This document shows positions 33,266-35,024 of a stretch of 35,024 nt of DNA, one piece after another. Position 1 is the first letter of the stretch. Each line of letters begins with the position of its first letter. The notes below the pieces were generated by a model. It saw nothing but the letters and a program-made list of their open reading frames with translations, did no database searches and was not told where the DNA came from. The position numbers and the translations under genes were made by a program. The DNA is from an uncultured Eubacteriales bacterium. GTDB lineage: Bacteria; Bacillota; Clostridia; Peptostreptococcales; Anaerovoracaceae. Location of the stretch: the NCBI GenBank assembly GCA_900547295.1, contig URGK01000018.1, positions 1 through 35,024 of the forward strand, given 5' to 3'.

Positions 33266-33464
33266 GCCGTTTTTTGCATTTTTTCTGTTTGCATTTTTAT
33301 TTATCTTATTCCCCGGCCTATACAAGGTCCTGCCCTGCTGCCCGCGGTGCCGTCTGCTTGTATCGTGTGTTCTGCCTTTGCCGGCGTTTTCCGTCCTTTT
33401 TTCGTTTTGTCTCCCATTTATTCCGCATACATATTTTTATTCTGGTTTTCCTTGTGTTCCTCCC

Positions 33465-33493
33465 TTGTTTTCCTGCTCGTTTTTTCCTATGAT
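33465..33493 (+). promoter_or_regulatory. Possible promoter of the TIGR00300-type gene
   Basis: TTGTTT (33465-33470) and TATGAT (33488-33493), 17 nt apart, 48 nt before the ATG at 33541. The surrounding 33270-33530 is T-rich and holds no gene I can support. Confidence 0.4.
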
Positions 33494-33540
33494 AGATAAA
33501 GTTGCATTTATATTTTGTCTGTACTCTTTAGGAGGTTTTT

Positions 33541-34629
33541 ATGAGCTTTTCAATTCCTTCGTATACCGCTCCTGATTTTTCCCGGCCTGCCTTGAAACAG
33601 GCTCCCAATGTGCGCTGGGTGCCCGCACCCGCCCATGGCGTTGCGCCGGATAACTATCACGCCACCACCATCTTCCCGGAATATTTCAAAGCCAACGATT
33701 CCTGGCTTTTGGCAAAGGAAAGCCGGATGGACTGTGTGGCCGTTTTGCGCCGGGGCCAGGTGGAGGTTGTGGAGTTCCGCCGGCTGAAAAAAGGTGATCT
33801 GGTGGCCACCGGCCGAAGCGAAGACGGCCGGGACGGCATCTATGTGCATATCGACGCTTTCTCCGCCCCGGACAGTCAGGAAGAGGCCTTCTCCTTCCGC
33901 CAGAGCCGTTCCCGCGAAACCGCCTATGCCATGGATTATGATTCCATCTATGATCTATTGCGCTATGAAAAGCGCAACGGCTTTATCACCTGGGTACTTG
34001 GCCCCGCCTGCTGTTTTGACTGGGATGCGCGCCATGCCTTTGCCAAATTGGTAAAGGGCGGCTATGTCAACGCTTTGCTGGCCGGCAACGCCCTGGCCAC
34101 ACACGATCTGGAAGCGGGCTACCGCTCCACGGCTCTCGGCCAGGATATTTATACCCAGATTTCCCAGCCCGGCGGACATTATAACCATATCGACACCATC
34201 AACCGGGTGCGCAAAGCGGGCTCCATTGCGCAGTTTGTCAAAGAAGAAAACATCGAAGATGGCATCATGGCCTCCTGCGTGCAGGAAAACGTGCCGTTTG
34301 TGTTGGCCGGTTCCATCCGTGACGACGGGCCGCTGCCCGAAGTGTATGCCGATGTGTATCAGGCGCAAAACGCCATGCGTGAACAGGTAAAAAAATCCAC
34401 CACCGTCATTTGCCTGGCCACCACCCTGCATTCCATCGCCACCGGCAACATGACCCCGTCTTACCGCGTTTTGGAAGACGGCACCATCCGCCCCGTGTAT
34501 TTTTACAGCGTAGACGTGTCCGAATTTGCCGTCAATAAGCTGCGCGACCGCGGCAGCCTGGCGGTAAAAACCATCGTTACCAACGTGCAGGATTTCATCG
34601 TCAACGTGCAGCGCGGCCTCGGCTTATAA
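33541..34629 (+). CDS. TIGR00300/LOR-SDH family protein, ornithine cyclodeaminase-like
   Basis: 362 residues; AGGAGG 7 nt before the ATG. The C-terminal two thirds carry the family signatures GPACCFDWDARHAFAKLVKG, YVNALLAGNALATHDLEAGY, HIDTINRVRKAGSIAQFV, VPFVLAGSIRDDGPLPEVYA and TLHSIATGNMTPS, followed by VDVSEFAVNKLRDRGS. This region occurs in lysine-ketoglutarate reductase/saccharopine dehydrogenase-related proteins, in archaeal ornithine cyclodeaminases and in the C-terminal half of cyanobacterial ArgZ/AgrE, which binds NAD and makes proline from ornithine. Substrate here is unproven. It is transcribed divergently from the T-box trpB unit and ends in a strong terminator. Confidence 0.78.
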   Translation: MSFSIPSYTAPDFSRPALKQAPNVRWVPAPAHGVAPDNYHATTIFPEYFKANDSWLLAKESRMDCVAVLRRGQVEVVEFRRLKKGDLVATGRSEDGRDGIYVHIDAFSAPDSQEEAFSFRQSRSRETAYAMDYDSIYDLLRYEKRNGFITWVLGPACCFDWDARHAFAKLVKGGYVNALLAGNALATHDLEAGYRSTALGQDIYTQISQPGGHYNHIDTINRVRKAGSIAQFVKEENIEDGIMASCVQENVPFVLAGSIRDDGPLPEVYADVYQAQNAMREQVKKSTTVICLATTLHSIATGNMTPSYRVLEDGTIRPVYFYSVDVSEFAVNKLRDRGSLAVKTIVTNVQDFIVNVQRGLGL

Positions 34630-34642
34630 TCCGTTTTTGCGG

Positions 34643-34670
34643 CAGGCCCCTTTCCGGGGCCTGTTTTTTT
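34643..34670 (+). terminator. Terminator of the TIGR00300-type gene
   Basis: CAGGCCCC/GGGGCCTG stem (8 bp, 5-nt loop) followed by seven T, 14 nt after the stop. Confidence 0.92.
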
Positions 34671-34674
34671 GCAC

Positions 34675-34696
34675 AAAAAAGACGGGGGTTCCCGCC
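34675..34696 (-). terminator. Terminator of the prephenate dehydratase gene
   Basis: Minus-strand GGCGGG/CCCGTC stem (one G.U) with a 4-nt loop followed by six T, 11 nt past the stop; faces the terminator of the convergent gene. Confidence 0.75.
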
Positions 34697-34706
34697 TTTT
34701 TATTTT

Positions 34707-35024
34707 TTATATCTGCGTATACGCGCCCAGCACCCTGATGGTAAATTGCTTTTTCAGCGTCTCTATGGTCCGGGCAAGCACCTCTCTTTGCCGGCTTTCC
34801 AGCTCCAATTCCAAGTAAAAATTATAGGTGCCCATGTCCTTTTTCGTGGGCCGGCTCATCAGGGCCGCCAGGTTGATGTTGTTTTCGGCAAACGCCTTTA
34901 ATATTTCAAACAACGTGCCCGGCTTATCCGCCGCGTCCACCACATACAGTGCCATTTTGCTCTCCCCGCGGGTTAGATCCTGCTCATGAGCCGGCCGGTC
35001 ATCCAGCATAAAAAAGCGGGTAAA
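34707..35024 (-). CDS. pheA: Prephenate dehydratase, C-terminal part with ACT domain (partial)
   Basis: The open frame runs off the window end: the last visible N-terminal residues are FTRFFMLDD, the end of the catalytic TRF motif of prephenate dehydratases. Then ESKMALYVVDAADKPGTLFE (ACT domain, with the ligand-type GTL/F turn), NINLAALMSRPTKKDMGTYN (the ESRP-like phenylalanine-binding segment, here MSRP) and FYLELE. The enzyme makes phenylpyruvate for phenylalanine. It could be a chorismate mutase fusion, as the N-terminus is not visible. Its aromatic role suits the nearby trpB. Confidence 0.85.
   Translation of the reverse strand, partial: FTRFFMLDDRPAHEQDLTRGESKMALYVVDAADKPGTLFEILKAFAENNINLAALMSRPTKKDMGTYNFYLELELESRQREVLARTIETLKKQFTIRVLGAYTQI

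Noticed and set aside
1..35024. CRISPR array, insertion sequence or reverse transcriptase
   Set aside because: No regularly spaced repeats, transposase or RT motifs were seen on either strand.

Overview
The window is a Gram-positive (Firmicutes/Clostridia) sequence made of two unlike pieces. Positions 1 to about 31,525 are a low-GC, almost entirely minus-strand, P22-like short-tailed (podovirus) prophage. From about 31,530 to the end is a higher-GC chromosomal amino-acid metabolism segment with a T-box leader. The pieces meet within a few bases of a host stop codon and cut a phage gene, so the join is either a prophage deletion or an assembly chimera.

Reading the phage in its transcription direction (right to left): 31.5-27.9 kb is an early region of small overlapping genes, many Cys-rich, ending in a protein with two Tad2-like (anti-Thoeris, DUF2829) domains. 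A small separately transcribed gene (26.9-27.2 kb) lies before the late genes. The late genes are terS, terL, portal, a phage-encoded Prp-type cysteine protease, scaffold, N4-gp56-type capsid, head-completion and P22 gp10-like stabilisation proteins, an S74-type fibre, two small virion candidates, a giant 2992-residue polyvalent protein, a collagen-like fibre, a C-type-lectin-like protein whose end resembles a diversity-generating-retroelement target, a nonsense-interrupted XkdX gene, DUF4406, two small membrane proteins and an amidase endolysin. The left edge is the 3' half of a tRNA-Arg(CCU) gene, the likely attachment site. Integrase, repressor, replication genes and any reverse transcriptase are not in the window.

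Three observations stand out. (1) Scaffold and capsid both begin with an LNLQRFA peptide, the type of site Prp cleaves in ribosomal protein L27 and in some staphylococcal phage head proteins, and a prp homologue sits between portal and scaffold: a self-contained head-maturation module. (2) A 17-bp motif, AAGTCGAGGGTTAGAAA, occurs exactly in front of terS and in front of the tail-fibre/lysis genes, each time 19 nt from TATTAT; a shorter form precedes scaffold/capsid. This looks like a phage-specific late promoter. (3) The giant protein carries a zincin, a probable BECR-fold nuclease and two ADP-ribosyltransferase-like domains, separated by five copies of a short [RK][YF]S-type motif.

The host segment holds a TrpB2-type tryptophan synthase beta gene (one-base frameshift) under a Trp-specifying T-box, a divergent TIGR00300-type gene (LOR/SDH, ornithine cyclodeaminase-like), and the end of a prephenate dehydratase gene.
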